A stretch of DNA of 52,507 nucleotides from Bowdeniella nasicola (GTDB lineage Bacteria > Actinomycetota > Actinomycetes > Actinomycetales > Actinomycetaceae), in the NCBI GenBank assembly GCA_030537895.1, contig JAUNVA010000002.1, forward strand, positions 133,949 through 186,455, written 5' to 3'. The first letter of the stretch is position 1, and each line of letters starts with the position of its first letter. The notes under the pieces are model-generated. The model made no database searches. It worked only from the letters and a program-made list of their open reading frames with translations, and was not told where the DNA came from. The position numbers were made by a program, and so were the translations under genes. Of the stretch, positions 34,957 to 43,971 are shown one piece after another.

Positions 34957-36477
34957 ATGACCGATAATCCCCACCAGAACGCCGATTCTCCCGAGCAGGT
35001 GCGCGTCCGCCTCGACAAGCGTGAGCGCCTCCTTTCCGAGGGCCGTGAACCCTACCCCGTCGAGGTCCCCCTCACCTCCACGATTGCGAAGGTGCGCGAG
35101 AGCTACGGGCACCTCGAGGCGGGAGAAGAGACCGACGACGTCGTCTGCCTCGCCGGTCGTGTGATCTACCAGCGCAACTCGGGCAAGCTGTGCTTCGTGA
35201 CCCTGCAAGACGGCGAGGGCCGCACCCTCCAGGGCATGCTCTCCGCCAAGGAAGTGGGCGCCGACGCGCTTGCCCAGTACAAGGCCGACGTCGACCTCGG
35301 AGATCACCTCGCCCTCACCGGGCGCGTCATCTCCTCGCGGCGAGGGGAACTGTCGGTGTTCGCCTCCAGCTGGCAACTCGCCTCCAAGGCGATCCGGCCG
35401 CTACCGAAGACCTTTGAAACCGAGGACGGCGAGCGGGTCGCCCTTTCCGAAGAGGAACGGGTCCGGCGGCGCTACGTCGACCTCATCACCCGCCCCGAGG
35501 CTCGCGAGATGGTGCGCACGCGCTCCGCCGTCGTCAAGTCTTTGCGACGCACCTTCGACGAACGTGGCTACATCGAGGTGGAGACCCCGATGCTGCAGGT
35601 CCTGCACGGGGGAGCTGCGGCGCGGCCGTTTTCCACCCACATGAATGCGTTCGACATGGAGCTCTACCTGCGCATCGCGCCGGAGCTCTTCTTGAAGCGC
35701 GCCGTCGTCGGCGGGATCGAGCGCGTGTTCGAGATCAACCGCAACTTCCGCAACGAGGGGGCCGACTCCTCCCACTCGCCCGAGTTCGCGATGATCGAGG
35801 CCTACCAGGCCTATTCCGACTACCACGGCATGGCCGAACTCACGCGCGCCCTCGTACAGCAGGCCGCCCGCGACGCGTGTGGCAGCGAAGTCGTGACCCT
35901 CGCCGACGGCAGCGAATACGACCTGTCGGGAGAATGGACCGAACTGGATCTGTACGGTTCACTATCGCAGGCCCTCGGCGAAGAGGTCACCCCGGCCACG
36001 CCGCGCGAAACGCTCGAGCGCTACGCGCAGGCGCACGACGTCGCCGTCGCCCCGCACCACACGAACGGCAAGATCGTCGAAGAGGTGTGGGAGGAGCTGG
36101 TCGGCAACTCGCTGTATGCTCCGACCTTCGTCATGAACTACCCCGTTGACACGTCCCCGCTCACGCGTGGGCACCGCGAGCGCGAGGGCGTCGTGGAGAA
36201 GTGGGACCTGTACGTGCGGGGCTTTGAGCTCGCGACCGCCTACTCCGAGCTCGTCGACCCCGTCATCCAGCGCGAGCGCTTCGAGCAGCAGGCCCTCGTC
36301 GCGGCCGCCGGCGATCCGGAGGCGATGGTGCTCGATGAGGACTTCCTGCAGGCCATGGAGTACGGCATGCCGCCCTCGGGTGGCATGGGCATGGGACTGG
36401 ACCGTCTCCTCATGGCCCTCACCGGCCGCGGCATCCGCGAGACCATCCTCTTCCCACTGGTCAAGCCCCTGAACTGA
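34957..36477 (+). CDS. lysS: Lysyl-tRNA synthetase, class II
   Basis: Charges tRNA-Lys. The 506-residue enzyme has the N-terminal OB-fold anticodon-binding domain ([26 protein letters not shown]), class II motif 1 region ([18 protein letters not shown]), motif 2 ([31 protein letters not shown]) and motif 3 ([19 protein letters not shown]). No fused membrane domain (LysX type) is present. It is flanked by its own promoter and a strong hairpin terminator, so it is monocistronic. Confidence 0.97.
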   Translation: MTDNPHQNADSPEQVRVRLDKRERLLSEGREPYPVEVPLTSTIAKVRESYGHLEAGEETDDVVCLAGRVIYQRNSGKLCFVTLQDGEGRTLQGMLSAKEVGADALAQYKADVDLGDHLALTGRVISSRRGELSVFASSWQLASKAIRPLPKTFETEDGERVALSEEERVRRRYVDLITRPEAREMVRTRSAVVKSLRRTFDERGYIEVETPMLQVLHGGAAARPFSTHMNAFDMELYLRIAPELFLKRAVVGGIERVFEINRNFRNEGADSSHSPEFAMIEAYQAYSDYHGMAELTRALVQQAARDACGSEVVTLADGSEYDLSGEWTELDLYGSLSQALGEEVTPATPRETLERYAQAHDVAVAPHHTNGKIVEEVWEELVGNSLYAPTFVMNYPVDTSPLTRGHREREGVVEKWDLYVRGFELATAYSELVDPVIQRERFEQQALVAAAGDPEAMVLDEDFLQAMEYGMPPSGGMGMGLDRLLMALTGRGIRETILFPLVKPLN

Positions 36478-36520
36478 CGGCCGAGCTCCGGGGCACCCGC
36501 TCCGAGGTCGCGCCACACTG

Positions 36521-36550
36521 CTGGGCCCGCACCGCACGGTGCGGGCCCAG
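36521..36550. terminator. Hairpin terminator between lysS and the transglutaminase gene
   Basis: Arms CTGGGCCCGCACCG (36521-36534) and CGGTGCGGGCCCAG (36537-36550) pair perfectly around CA. It lies between convergent genes. Confidence 0.75.
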
Positions 36551-36570
36551 CGACGTTCCGATGGGAGCCC

Positions 36571-38610
36571 CTAGTTCTGGAAGGCGTCGAAACTGTAGGG
36601 CTGGAAGGAACTCACCCAGCCGAAATAGCGAGGCGACTTTTCCTGCAGCTCGTCGTCGGTGAGGAAGGAGACGTAGTCTTCGACGCCGGACGTGGCGTTG
36701 AACGTTGGGTCAACGTTCAGCCACTCGCCGTCCACCTTGACCTTGGTCCACATGTGCCCGGCGCCCGACGTCGTGCCACTGAGAGCCACCGCCTCCAGGC
36801 CCGCCTCGCGCGCCATGACGATGAGCGCGTGCGCATAGCCGGTGCAGATCGCCCGCTTGTCGCGCAGGGCGCCGAGTGCGGTCTGCCCGTCCTCGGTCGA
36901 GAACCTATAGGGGGTCGCCGCAAGGTAGTCGTCGTAGGTGACGTTCTCCACGAGCCAGGCGTTCAGCGCCGCAACCTTCTCCCGGTCCGACATGTCCGGA
37001 GTGATCCGCTCCTTGATGACCGCCTGGGCAAGGGCGCGAATCTCGTTGCGCTTGTCGAGGAACTCTTCACGGGACGCCGTATCCGTCTTGATCGTGAGCA
37101 TCCCGGTCTCGAGGTCGAGATCGTAGGCGGGATGACCATTGCCGCCCGGGTAGAGAGTCAGCGGGTTCTGGCCGACCACCTCAGAAAGCACCTGGCTCAC
37201 CTGCTGGGACGTCCCCGCTTCGGGGAAGTCACCGATCGGCATCTGGTTGTAGCCCGCCTGCAAGCTATCCGCGATGTAGCGCGAGAGCTCGCTCGTGCCG
37301 AAACCCGTTTCGGGAACGCCCGAGTCGGGGCGGGTTTCGATCCAGCCGTCGTAGTCGTTCAAAACCTCGGATTCGGCCGGCGCCAGGTCGATCGGCGGCG
37401 CGTAGGCCGCGGTCCGCTCTTGGAGCTCCTCGATCGTGCCGTAGCCGTCGCCGACGGCGACCGTCATCGTGGGGAGGCTGAAGGACGTGTTGCGCAGCGT
37501 CCTGCGGATATCGACGACGGTGTCGTAGTCTTTGACGACCTCGACGTCGTAGGCAAACCGACGCACCCGCCCATCGGCGGTAATCATCTCCTGGTATTCG
37601 GGCACCGACCGCGCGGTCACATACCCGGACACGGTCTCGAGTTCCCCCTCGTAGGGGGCGACGGGGATGCGGGAGCCGAGGTCCGTGTAGTCCAGGAGGT
37701 CGGAGGCGGTCCACTGGCCGCCCTTCTTCACGACCAAGAACAGCTTGGCCGAGTCACGCGAGAAGTAGGCGTCGGCCTGCCCAATCATCGATTCGTCCTG
37801 GAAGTCCGTGATGTCCAGGCGCTTCGTCCGCACGAATTCGTTCGCCCGACGATAGCCATCCAGAGAGACCCGCGGGTCGGTGAGGTCGATCCGCCCGGCG
37901 TCGATCTCGGAGGGCGTGAGCGGGAACTCGAGGAATTCGGTGCTCGTCCTTTCCCGGCTCACCTCGAGGATCGACTTCACGAGCCGCACCTCCTCGACGT
38001 CGTCGCCGAGATCTTCAAACGTGACGATCGCGGAGCCCTCCGAGTTGTTGAGAACGGGAGCGGGATAGCGTTCCATGTCCTCGATCACGATCGGCGTGAC
38101 CTCGGGGTGCTCGAGCAGGTCGCCAGACTTATCGCTGCGCTGCACGAGGTAGTAGGTGGGGAAGACTCCCCACGTGTCCTCGGGGAAGAGCACCAGCGGG
38201 TCGCCGCCGCGCTTCGCGAGTGTATTCGGACGGTAGCGGGTGGCACTCTGCCCCGTGAAGGAGGGACCGATGACGACGGAGCCGTAGTTAAACTGATTGA
38301 CCGTCGTGATCGGGTGCGTGAGGCTCGCATCCAGGTAGAGCATCGAATCGCTCGTCTGGTGCAGGTCTGGGTCCGGCTGCTCCTCGAGCGTGGCTTTCAG
38401 CGAGTTCCAGCGATTCAGGTCCGAATAGCCCTTCGGGACGTGCACGACGTCGTTCGTGTTCATCTCGAGCGCCGGCTGCATGGCGAAGCGCGACGCCGAC
38501 TGGGGGCGCGGAGCTCCGCCGTCGTTGCCAGAATCGGAGGAGCAGGCGCCGAGACCCGCGAAGACTAAGGCAAGGGTGGCGGCCAGGGCGGCTGGACGGA
38601 GATGACGCAT
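36571..38610 (-). CDS. Transglutaminase-like domain lipoprotein
   Basis: A 680-residue exported protein. The ATG at 38610 starts a lipoprotein signal (MRHLRPAALAATLALVFAG) with lipobox LGAC and lipidated C23, followed by a Ser/Asp/Gly linker. The long middle has no family I recognise. Near the end is a transglutaminase/cysteine-protease fold: C589 in RAICTGYAHALIVMAREAG, H619 in GAGHMWTKVKVDGEW, and D634 in LNVDPTF, a complete triad. Bacterial members usually act as proteases or crosslinkers on the cell surface; the substrate here is unknown. It starts 2 bp after the stop of an MmpS-like membrane protein gene, so the two are co-expressed. Further upstream in-frame codons are shadow of that gene. 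Confidence 0.85.
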   Translation of the reverse strand: MRHLRPAALAATLALVFAGLGACSSDSGNDGGAPRPQSASRFAMQPALEMNTNDVVHVPKGYSDLNRWNSLKATLEEQPDPDLHQTSDSMLYLDASLTHPITTVNQFNYGSVVIGPSFTGQSATRYRPNTLAKRGGDPLVLFPEDTWGVFPTYYLVQRSDKSGDLLEHPEVTPIVIEDMERYPAPVLNNSEGSAIVTFEDLGDDVEEVRLVKSILEVSRERTSTEFLEFPLTPSEIDAGRIDLTDPRVSLDGYRRANEFVRTKRLDITDFQDESMIGQADAYFSRDSAKLFLVVKKGGQWTASDLLDYTDLGSRIPVAPYEGELETVSGYVTARSVPEYQEMITADGRVRRFAYDVEVVKDYDTVVDIRRTLRNTSFSLPTMTVAVGDGYGTIEELQERTAAYAPPIDLAPAESEVLNDYDGWIETRPDSGVPETGFGTSELSRYIADSLQAGYNQMPIGDFPEAGTSQQVSQVLSEVVGQNPLTLYPGGNGHPAYDLDLETGMLTIKTDTASREEFLDKRNEIRALAQAVIKERITPDMSDREKVAALNAWLVENVTYDDYLAATPYRFSTEDGQTALGALRDKRAICTGYAHALIVMAREAGLEAVALSGTTSGAGHMWTKVKVDGEWLNVDPTFNATSGVEDYVSFLTDDELQEKSPRYFGWVSSFQPYSFDAFQN

Positions 38611-38612
38611 GG

Positions 38613-39194
38613 CTAGAGCCCCCATTTGCTGACGACGGAATAGCAGGCGGCGGAGCCGTCGCCCTGGTCCTTGATAGCGGTGACGCCGTTGTAGGTGACC
38701 GAGCATTCGGCGTCGACAGGAACCCCCACCTCGTTGGCCGAGACGTACACGATGAAGTTCAGGTCTTCTTCTACGCTGACCTCGAAGCTGGTCGACCACT
38801 CGCCCTCGATCGATTCCACGATGCTGCCGTCATTGCGAGCCACCTCGACTTCTCCGGGCGCGCCGACACTGACCGTGATCTCGACCGTGCCCGAAATGGG
38901 CGGCCCAGCGCTGCCGGGGGTGATCTGCTCGGCCGCCTCGCGCTGCGCTTCGACGTCTGCGCGGCTTTCAAGGTAGGGGCGGTTTTCTGACAGCTGCGCC
39001 GAACCACCCGGCAGTCCGCTACTGCTCGCGGACGGACCATATCGGGACCAGACGAAGACGCCCAGGATGATGGCAACGATGATGGCGAGCCCCACCAGCA
39101 CGGGGATGATCCAGCGCGGTGTGGGCTTCGCTGACGCCCCGTCGTCCGGCTCGGACGAACCGAGCTGGCCTGCACGTTGATTCGAAGCGGCCAC
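38613..39194 (-). CDS. Single-pass membrane protein with MmpS-like extracytoplasmic domain
   Basis: 193 residues: a short polar cytoplasmic start, one TM helix (WIIPVLVGLAIIVAIILGVFVW), and an exported beta-rich domain with two cysteines in AECSVTYNG and SAACYSVV. The pattern of a late C-x-V-x-Y-N-G strand and a final cysteine resembles MmpS-type domains, but this is a weak, by-eye match. The GTG at 39194 is chosen because AAAGG lies 7 nt before it; the upstream frame is open for 50 more codons without support. It is immediately followed by the transglutaminase-like lipoprotein gene, so a joint envelope role is likely. Confidence 0.7.
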   Translation of the reverse strand: MAASNQRAGQLGSSEPDDGASAKPTPRWIIPVLVGLAIIVAIILGVFVWSRYGPSASSSGLPGGSAQLSENRPYLESRADVEAQREAAEQITPGSAGPPISGTVEITVSVGAPGEVEVARNDGSIVESIEGEWSTSFEVSVEEDLNFIVYVSANEVGVPVDAECSVTYNGVTAIKDQGDGSAACYSVVSKWGL

Positions 39195-39337
39195 TGTGAC
39201 GCCTTTCACTGCGAGTCTTTCGTGGTTGCAGTCTAACCCCTTGTGAGGGCGCGCAATCCTGCTCTTGCCACAGGATGTGCACATTTTTCGGTGTGGGAGG
39301 CGCGAGTCGTAGACTCCTGCCCGGGAGGAGGACTCAG

Positions 39338-40195
39338 ATGGCACTGGTGGTCGGTCTTGGCGTGGGCCTGATCGTAGGGGCGCTCGGCGCAGGCGGGGGA
39401 ATCCTCTCCGTGCCCATCCTCGTCTATCTGCTCGGCCAGGCGCCCCACGACGCCGCGGCCGCGTCCCTCATCATCGTCGGGGTGACGGCGCTCGTGGCCT
39501 TGCCCTCGCACGCGCGAGCGGGACACGTGAAATGGAAGGACGGGCTCGTCTTCGGCGCGCTGTCCGTCGTGGGGTCCGTGGCCGGTGGGCTGCTCTCTCG
39601 GTTCGTCTCCGAGCCCCTCTTAATGAGCCTGTTTGCGCTGCTGCTGTGTGCCGTCGGTTTCGCGATGGCGCAGCGGGCCCGCACCACCTGGCACGATGAC
39701 GCCGAGGCCGAGGACGGCGCTGACACCGATGGTCACGCGAATCCGGACGCACCTACCGTGAGCCGGCGCCCCACCGGGAGCCGGTGGCGGATCTTCTCAC
39801 GCGACGCCCACCACCCGTCGGGCCCGGTACTGCTGAGTGTCGCGGCCTCGCTCACGGGCTTCCTCACGGGTTTCTTCGGGGTGGGCGGCGGTTTCGCCGT
39901 CGTGCCGATGCTCGTGCTCGTTCTCTCCTTCGGGATGAAGCAGGCCTCCGGAACCTCGCTGCTCGTCATGGTGATCGCCTCGCTCGCAGGCCTTGCTTCC
40001 CGCTACGGAGCCGACATCCACCTGGACTGGCCCCTCATCGCCCTCTTCACGGCGGGGTCGGCGCTCGGAGGCATGGCGGGCGGCCCACTCACGCGCAGCG
40101 TTCGCCCGGCGCTCCTGACGGCGGCCTTCGCGCTGCTCTTGTTCGCCGTGTCCCTCGCGACCGGCGTGCAGGCAATCCCCGAGTTGTTCGCCTAG
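39338..40195 (+). CDS. TauE/SafE-family sulfite/organic-anion exporter
   Basis: A 285-residue polytopic membrane protein of the TauE/SafE family. Two homologous halves are visible, each opening with a glycine-rich re-entrant motif: VGALGAGGGILSVPILVYLLG and LTGFFGVGGGFAVVPMLVLVL. An acidic, His-rich cytoplasmic loop (~residues 125-160) joins them. GGGAGGAGG precedes the ATG at 39338 and rules out earlier in-frame starts. Family members export sulfite, sulfonates or other organic anions. The sulfur genes at 33-35 kb are suggestive but not linked in an operon. The stop codon overlaps the stop of the convergent membrane gene (CTAG). Confidence 0.88.
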   Translation: MALVVGLGVGLIVGALGAGGGILSVPILVYLLGQAPHDAAAASLIIVGVTALVALPSHARAGHVKWKDGLVFGALSVVGSVAGGLLSRFVSEPLLMSLFALLLCAVGFAMAQRARTTWHDDAEAEDGADTDGHANPDAPTVSRRPTGSRWRIFSRDAHHPSGPVLLSVAASLTGFLTGFFGVGGGFAVVPMLVLVLSFGMKQASGTSLLVMVIASLAGLASRYGADIHLDWPLIALFTAGSALGGMAGGPLTRSVRPALLTAAFALLLFAVSLATGVQAIPELFA

Positions 40196-40692
40196 AGGCG
40201 CGGTAGGCCGTCGGGACGTCCCAGCGGCGTGGGATCGAGGCGGCGGTGCGTGAGGCGGGCCAGGCCCCAGGCGACGACGACGGGTTGGAGGCAGATCACC
40301 AGTCCCAAGGCGACGTGCAGCCACGCGGCGGGCACGACGATCATGAGGGCGCTCGCGCCCACGACGGCGAGCACCGCCGTGAGACGGGCGCACCACTCGA
40401 GGACCCGCACGTGGCGCCGCAGTGCAGCCTCGGGCTCTGTGCTGGCCGCCACGAGGAGACCCGTACCGGCGCCGATGAGCGCGATCGATCCCGCGCAGGC
40501 CAGGATTCCTAATGTCGCGGCGTGTCGGCCCGGATGGTCCTGCGGCGTCGACAGCAGGAGCATTAGCGAGAGCGCGCTCGTCAAAAGCGCGAGGATGAGC
40601 CCGGTCACGATCGTGAGACGCCCCATGGCGAGGCGCCGCGCGATGAGGACCTCGGGTGGAATCTCGCGTGGGGACACAGCTGGGGTGGACAC
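40192..40692 (-). CDS. Four-helix membrane protein of unknown function
   Basis: A 166-residue protein beginning VSTPAVSPREIPPEVLIARRL, then four hydrophobic helices (TIVTGLILALLTSALSLMLLL, ATLGILACAGSIALIGAGTGLLV, AVLAVVGASALMIVVPAAW, HVALGLVICLQPVVVAWGLA). No family is recognised. The GTG at 40692 is favoured because TAGGCT lies 7 nt upstream, the leaderless arrangement; an internal ATG 22 codons later is an alternative. It lies 158 bp beyond the mutY stop on the same strand. Confidence 0.7.
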   Translation of the reverse strand: MSTPAVSPREIPPEVLIARRLAMGRLTIVTGLILALLTSALSLMLLLSTPQDHPGRHAATLGILACAGSIALIGAGTGLLVAASTEPEAALRRHVRVLEWCARLTAVLAVVGASALMIVVPAAWLHVALGLVICLQPVVVAWGLARLTHRRLDPTPLGRPDGLPRL

Positions 40693-40699
40693 GCTTCGC

Positions 40700-40705
40700 A
40701 GCCTA
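40700..40705 (-). promoter_or_regulatory. Putative leaderless promoter box TAGGCT for the four-helix membrane protein
   Basis: On the minus strand TAGGCT-N7-GTG places transcription start at the chosen GTG (40692). The same hexamer and spacing class occurs at radA. Confidence 0.4.
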
Positions 40706-40849
40706 CCGTCCACGCGGGCGCGGCGAGCACGCGTGGAGAATCCGGGCGAGGGTCGCGGGCTCGATTCTCCGCGTCGGGCGGGGCGCGGCGGGAATCGGGT
40801 GCGCCCGCGGCGTGCGGCGTCGGGTGGACCAAGCCGGGAGGGCAGGCCG

Positions 40850-41719
40850 TTACGGGAGGCGGATGAGCCCGCTGGACGTCTGGGTACACAGCCCGTCGGC
40901 GAGCAGTCCGGCGAGGGCACGTTCGGCCTGCTCGGCGGGCGCTCTGCTCGCCGCGCGGGCGGCGTCGATACTGACACCGGCGTCGGCCTGCGGCGAGCGC
41001 AGCAGCGCCATGATGCGGCCGCGCGCCTGCCGGTCGGTGCCGTGCCAGGCTTGGGTGCGGCGCGTGATGGTGGGGTCGGCCGGCCTCCCGGCCGCGTACC
41101 AGGCGCACCGCTCCGCCACGGGGCAGACCTCGCATCGTGGGGAGCGTGCCGTGCAGATGAGGGCCCCCAGCTCCATGAGCCCCTCGTTCAGGCGCACGGC
41201 GCGGGCCGGATCCTGCGGCAGGAGGGCGCGAGCCCGCTCGAGCTCGAACGCCCGCACGTGCGCGGGGACACCGGCCTCCCCGTGCAGCCGGGCGAGGACC
41301 CGGCGCACGTTCGTGTCGGCAACGACGGTGCGATGCCCACCCCCGAACGCCGCGACGGCGGCAGCCGTATAGGCACCGATGCCCGGCAGGGTACGAAGCG
41401 TCTCTTCGTCGGTCGGGACCTCGCCGTCGTAGTCGCGCACGATGACCTCGGCGCATTCGTGCAGGCGGATGGCGCGGCGCGGGTATCCGAGCCGGTCCCA
41501 AGCGCGCAGCACCTCGGCGCGTGGCGCAGCGGCGAGATCCGCAGGCGTTGGCCAGCGCTCCATCCACGCGCGCCAGCGGGGTTCGACCCGGGTGACGGGG
41601 GTTTGTTGGCTCATGACCTCGCACACGAGAATGCCCCACGGATCGGTCCGGCCCGCACGCCAGGGCAGGTCCCGCCCGGCGTGTTCAAACCACGCAATGA
41701 TGGATGCGGCCACGGTCAT
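40850..41719 (-). CDS. mutY: A/G-specific adenine glycosylase
   Basis: Removes adenine mispaired with 8-oxoguanine. The 289-residue protein has catalytic E34 (CEVMSQQTPVTRV), the helix-hairpin-helix LPGIGAYTAAAVAAFG, catalytic D135 (VVADTNVRRVLARL) and the [4Fe-4S] cysteines C189, C196, C199 and C205 (C-x6-C-x2-C-x5-C). The MutT-like C-terminal domain of the E. coli enzyme is largely absent, as in mycobacterial MutY; instead ~75 residues with Arg/Ala content follow. The start ATG has no clear ribosome site; a CACAAT lies 6 nt upstream. Confidence 0.95.
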   Translation of the reverse strand: MTVAASIIAWFEHAGRDLPWRAGRTDPWGILVCEVMSQQTPVTRVEPRWRAWMERWPTPADLAAAPRAEVLRAWDRLGYPRRAIRLHECAEVIVRDYDGEVPTDEETLRTLPGIGAYTAAAVAAFGGGHRTVVADTNVRRVLARLHGEAGVPAHVRAFELERARALLPQDPARAVRLNEGLMELGALICTARSPRCEVCPVAERCAWYAAGRPADPTITRRTQAWHGTDRQARGRIMALLRSPQADAGVSIDAARAASRAPAEQAERALAGLLADGLCTQTSSGLIRLP

Positions 41720-41789
41720 GGCCTCATTGTGCCGCGTGGCAGGTCCCGCCGCTCGCGTGGATCGCCTAGGTTAACACTCGGAGGTGCGT

Positions 41790-42752
41790 ATGGCTCAGTC
41801 TGGTGGACGCCGCCCCGGTTCGGGCGGTTCGCGGAACTCGCGCGGCGGAAAGCCGAGGAGGAACTCCGCCCGTTCGGCGCGCCCCGGGCGCGAGCAGAAG
41901 GGCACCCCTCGGGCGTCGAGCTCGCGCCGGAAGGCGAGCGCAAGCGAGAGGGATCGCGGCCAGGCACGCAAGGCCGGGGCGCGTACGCGGGGCCAGGGGG
42001 CGAATCCGCCCGCCGGGCGTCGCGCCGCACGCCCCTCGGGCGCCGCCGCGCGCCGTTCCACCACGAGCACCAGGCGCACACGCTCCGCCACTGCTGCCAC
42101 GCGCCCCCCTCACGCCACCAAGCATCCCGCCCGAACGGCCAGCGCCACGAAGCGTCGCACCCGGCCCACAAGAGGCCGCATCATGGCCCGCCGCGCCGTC
42201 GCCCTCGCGCTTTTCGTCCTCCTGCTGTGCGCGCTTGCGTGGGGCGCGAAGGCCCTCGTGACGTGGTGGCGCAGCCCGGCGGTTGGGGAGGAAACCCCTG
42301 CCGAGGTTGCGACGCCCTCCAGTGCCGCCGAGTGGGGGGAACTCTCCGAAGAGGAGCGTTTCAAAGAACAGGTCGGCCGCCTCCCCGAGGAGTGCCCCGC
42401 GGATTCCCTGAACCTCGCGGTGAACGCCTCTAGCCTGGCCGACGGTGGTGTCCAACTGGAGGTCACCATCGACAACACCTACCCCGTGCCCTGCACCGTG
42501 GGCACCAGTAAATCGCCCCTGACGGCAACGATCAGCTCGGGCGATGACACCATCTGGTCGACGACGACGTGTCCGGGGGACCCAACCGTGCTGCTGCTTC
42601 CAGGCGGCGAACAAGCCACGCGCACCATCACGTGGCCGGGCACGCGCCGCACCTCGGGCTGTGATGCGGAAGGCTCCGCCGAAGCGGGTGTCTACCACGC
42701 GGAGGTGAGCATCCGAAGCGCCACCGCGGAGGTGGCCTTCGAGGTGCGTTAG
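41790..42752 (+). CDS. Membrane protein with long basic disordered N-terminus and extracytoplasmic domain
   Basis: 320 residues. The first ~130 are low-complexity and strongly basic (RRPGSGGSRNSRGGKPRRNS and similar Arg/Ser/Thr/Ala runs). One TM helix follows (ARRAVALALFVLLLCALAWGAKAL), then an exported domain of ~165 residues with conserved-looking cysteines (EECPADSL, PVPCTVG, TTTCPGD, TSGCDAEG). No named family recognised. CGGAGG precedes the ATG at 41790 with good spacing, supporting the long form. A second possible start at 42183, preceded by AAGAGG, would remove the basic tail. The gene is convergent with disA. Confidence 0.7.
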   Translation: MAQSGGRRPGSGGSRNSRGGKPRRNSARSARPGREQKGTPRASSSRRKASASERDRGQARKAGARTRGQGANPPAGRRAARPSGAAARRSTTSTRRTRSATAATRPPHATKHPARTASATKRRTRPTRGRIMARRAVALALFVLLLCALAWGAKALVTWWRSPAVGEETPAEVATPSSAAEWGELSEEERFKEQVGRLPEECPADSLNLAVNASSLADGGVQLEVTIDNTYPVPCTVGTSKSPLTATISSGDDTIWSTTTCPGDPTVLLLPGGEQATRTITWPGTRRTSGCDAEGSAEAGVYHAEVSIRSATAEVAFEVR

Positions 42753-42781
42753 ACAGCAGGCTCGGGTGCGTGTGGCGCGGG

Positions 42782-43831
42782 TTAGCGGCGCGCGAAGATC
42801 GTTGTGTCGGCGAGGTGGCGCAGCCCGTCGTGGATCGCGCGTGCCCGCAGCGGGCCGACTCCCTCGACTTCCTGGAGTTCACTCGCCGTCGCCCCCAGCA
42901 GTTCATCGACGGTCGAGAAATGCGCGGCTAGGGCCTCCACGACGGCAGAGGGCAGGCGTGGGATCTTTGCGATCAGGCGCACACCTCGGGGTTGGAGCAC
43001 CTCGTCCGTGCCGAGTGCGCCTGAGCCGAGACCCATGATGGCGGCAACCGCCTGGATCTCCATGAGTTCATTCGAGGTGAGCTGGCCGAGCTCCTCGGCG
43101 ACCTGGTCGGGTGGGACGCGCGAATACTCGGTAAGGACGAGATCGATGTCTTTTTCCACACCCGAGACCAGCTCATCGAGCTGGAGGTTCAGCAGCCTGC
43201 CATCGGTTCCCAGTTCGATCACGTAGGACTCGATTTCGCGCCAGATGCGCACGACCATCTCCATGCGCTGCATGGCGGCGGCGACGTCACCGACCGTGAC
43301 GTACCCGGTCAGTTCGAGCGCCGTGAGGTTGGTGAGAACCTGGTCGAGACGGGCCCGGTAGCGCTCGAGAGTCGACAGCGCCTCGTTGGCGCGCGAAGAG
43401 ATGGCGTCCGAGTTCTCGAGCACGTGGCGCCCACCGGCGACGTACAGGGCGATGATGTTCATCGACTGGGAGACCGAGATGACGGGAAAGCCCGTCTGTT
43501 TAGCGACCCGGTCGGCGGTGCGATGGCGCATGCCGGTCTCCGTCGTCGGGATGTCCGAGGCGGGTAGCAGCTGCACGTTCGCGCGCGTGATCTTGGTGAG
43601 GGAGGAGTCGAGGACGACGCCGCCGTCCATCTTGGCGAGCTCCCGCAGCCGCGTCGCCGTGAAGGGGACGTTGAGGTTGAAACCGCCGGAGCAGATCGCG
43701 CCCACGGTCTCGTTATCACCGAGGACGATGAGCGCGCCTGTGCGGCCACGCAGGATACGTTCGAGACCATCACGCAGTTCACTACCCGGGGCCACCCGGG
43801 CGAGCGTGGAGCGTAGATCGTGCGCCGTCAC
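42782..43831 (-). CDS. disA: DNA integrity scanning diadenylate cyclase DisA
   Basis: Makes cyclic di-AMP from two ATP and pauses at branched DNA. The 349-residue protein has the N-terminal DAC domain, a helical spine and a C-terminal RuvA-like HhH domain (ASELQEVEGVGPLRARAIHDGL). In the DAC domain the RHR motif is intact (G100-M-R-H-R-T), but the DGA motif reads D69-G-G71 (LAKMDGGVVLDSS), an Ala-to-Gly change. GTG start; GAAGAGAGAG upstream. It is the gene after radA on the same strand, as in many Gram-positives, with a 140-bp gap and its own putative promoter. Ktr potassium genes, known c-di-AMP targets in other bacteria, lie 4 kb away. Confidence 0.95.
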   Translation of the reverse strand: MTAHDLRSTLARVAPGSELRDGLERILRGRTGALIVLGDNETVGAICSGGFNLNVPFTATRLRELAKMDGGVVLDSSLTKITRANVQLLPASDIPTTETGMRHRTADRVAKQTGFPVISVSQSMNIIALYVAGGRHVLENSDAISSRANEALSTLERYRARLDQVLTNLTALELTGYVTVGDVAAAMQRMEMVVRIWREIESYVIELGTDGRLLNLQLDELVSGVEKDIDLVLTEYSRVPPDQVAEELGQLTSNELMEIQAVAAIMGLGSGALGTDEVLQPRGVRLIAKIPRLPSAVVEALAAHFSTVDELLGATASELQEVEGVGPLRARAIHDGLRHLADTTIFARR

Positions 43832-43866
43832 CTGTACTCTCTCTTCAGTCGTGATCGACCCCTCCT

Positions 43867-43872
43867 ATCTTA
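43867..43872 (-). promoter_or_regulatory. Putative -10 box TAAGAT for disA
   Basis: On the minus strand TAAGAT lies 35 bp before the disA GTG, giving a ~28-nt leader that contains the GAAGAGAG ribosome site. It suggests that disA can be expressed apart from radA. Confidence 0.4.
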
Positions 43873-43971
43873 GGTGCAGCGAGAGGGGACTTTTCGGAGG
43901 TGGTCACGGCAGTGGGCAAGTGAGACGCATTCGTGACCTGCGGCCCGGGTACGGGCGCAAGGCCTGGTGAG

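Noticed and set aside
36754..38568. 604-codon plus-strand frame opposite the transglutaminase lipoprotein gene
   Set aside because: The minus-strand gene has a lipobox and a catalytic triad; the plus-strand frame is its antisense shadow.
40229..42433. 734-codon plus-strand open frame opposite mutY and its neighbour
   Set aside because: It runs antisense to MutY and overlaps the basic-tail gene in another frame; the composition is Arg/Ala/Gly low complexity with no recognisable domain.
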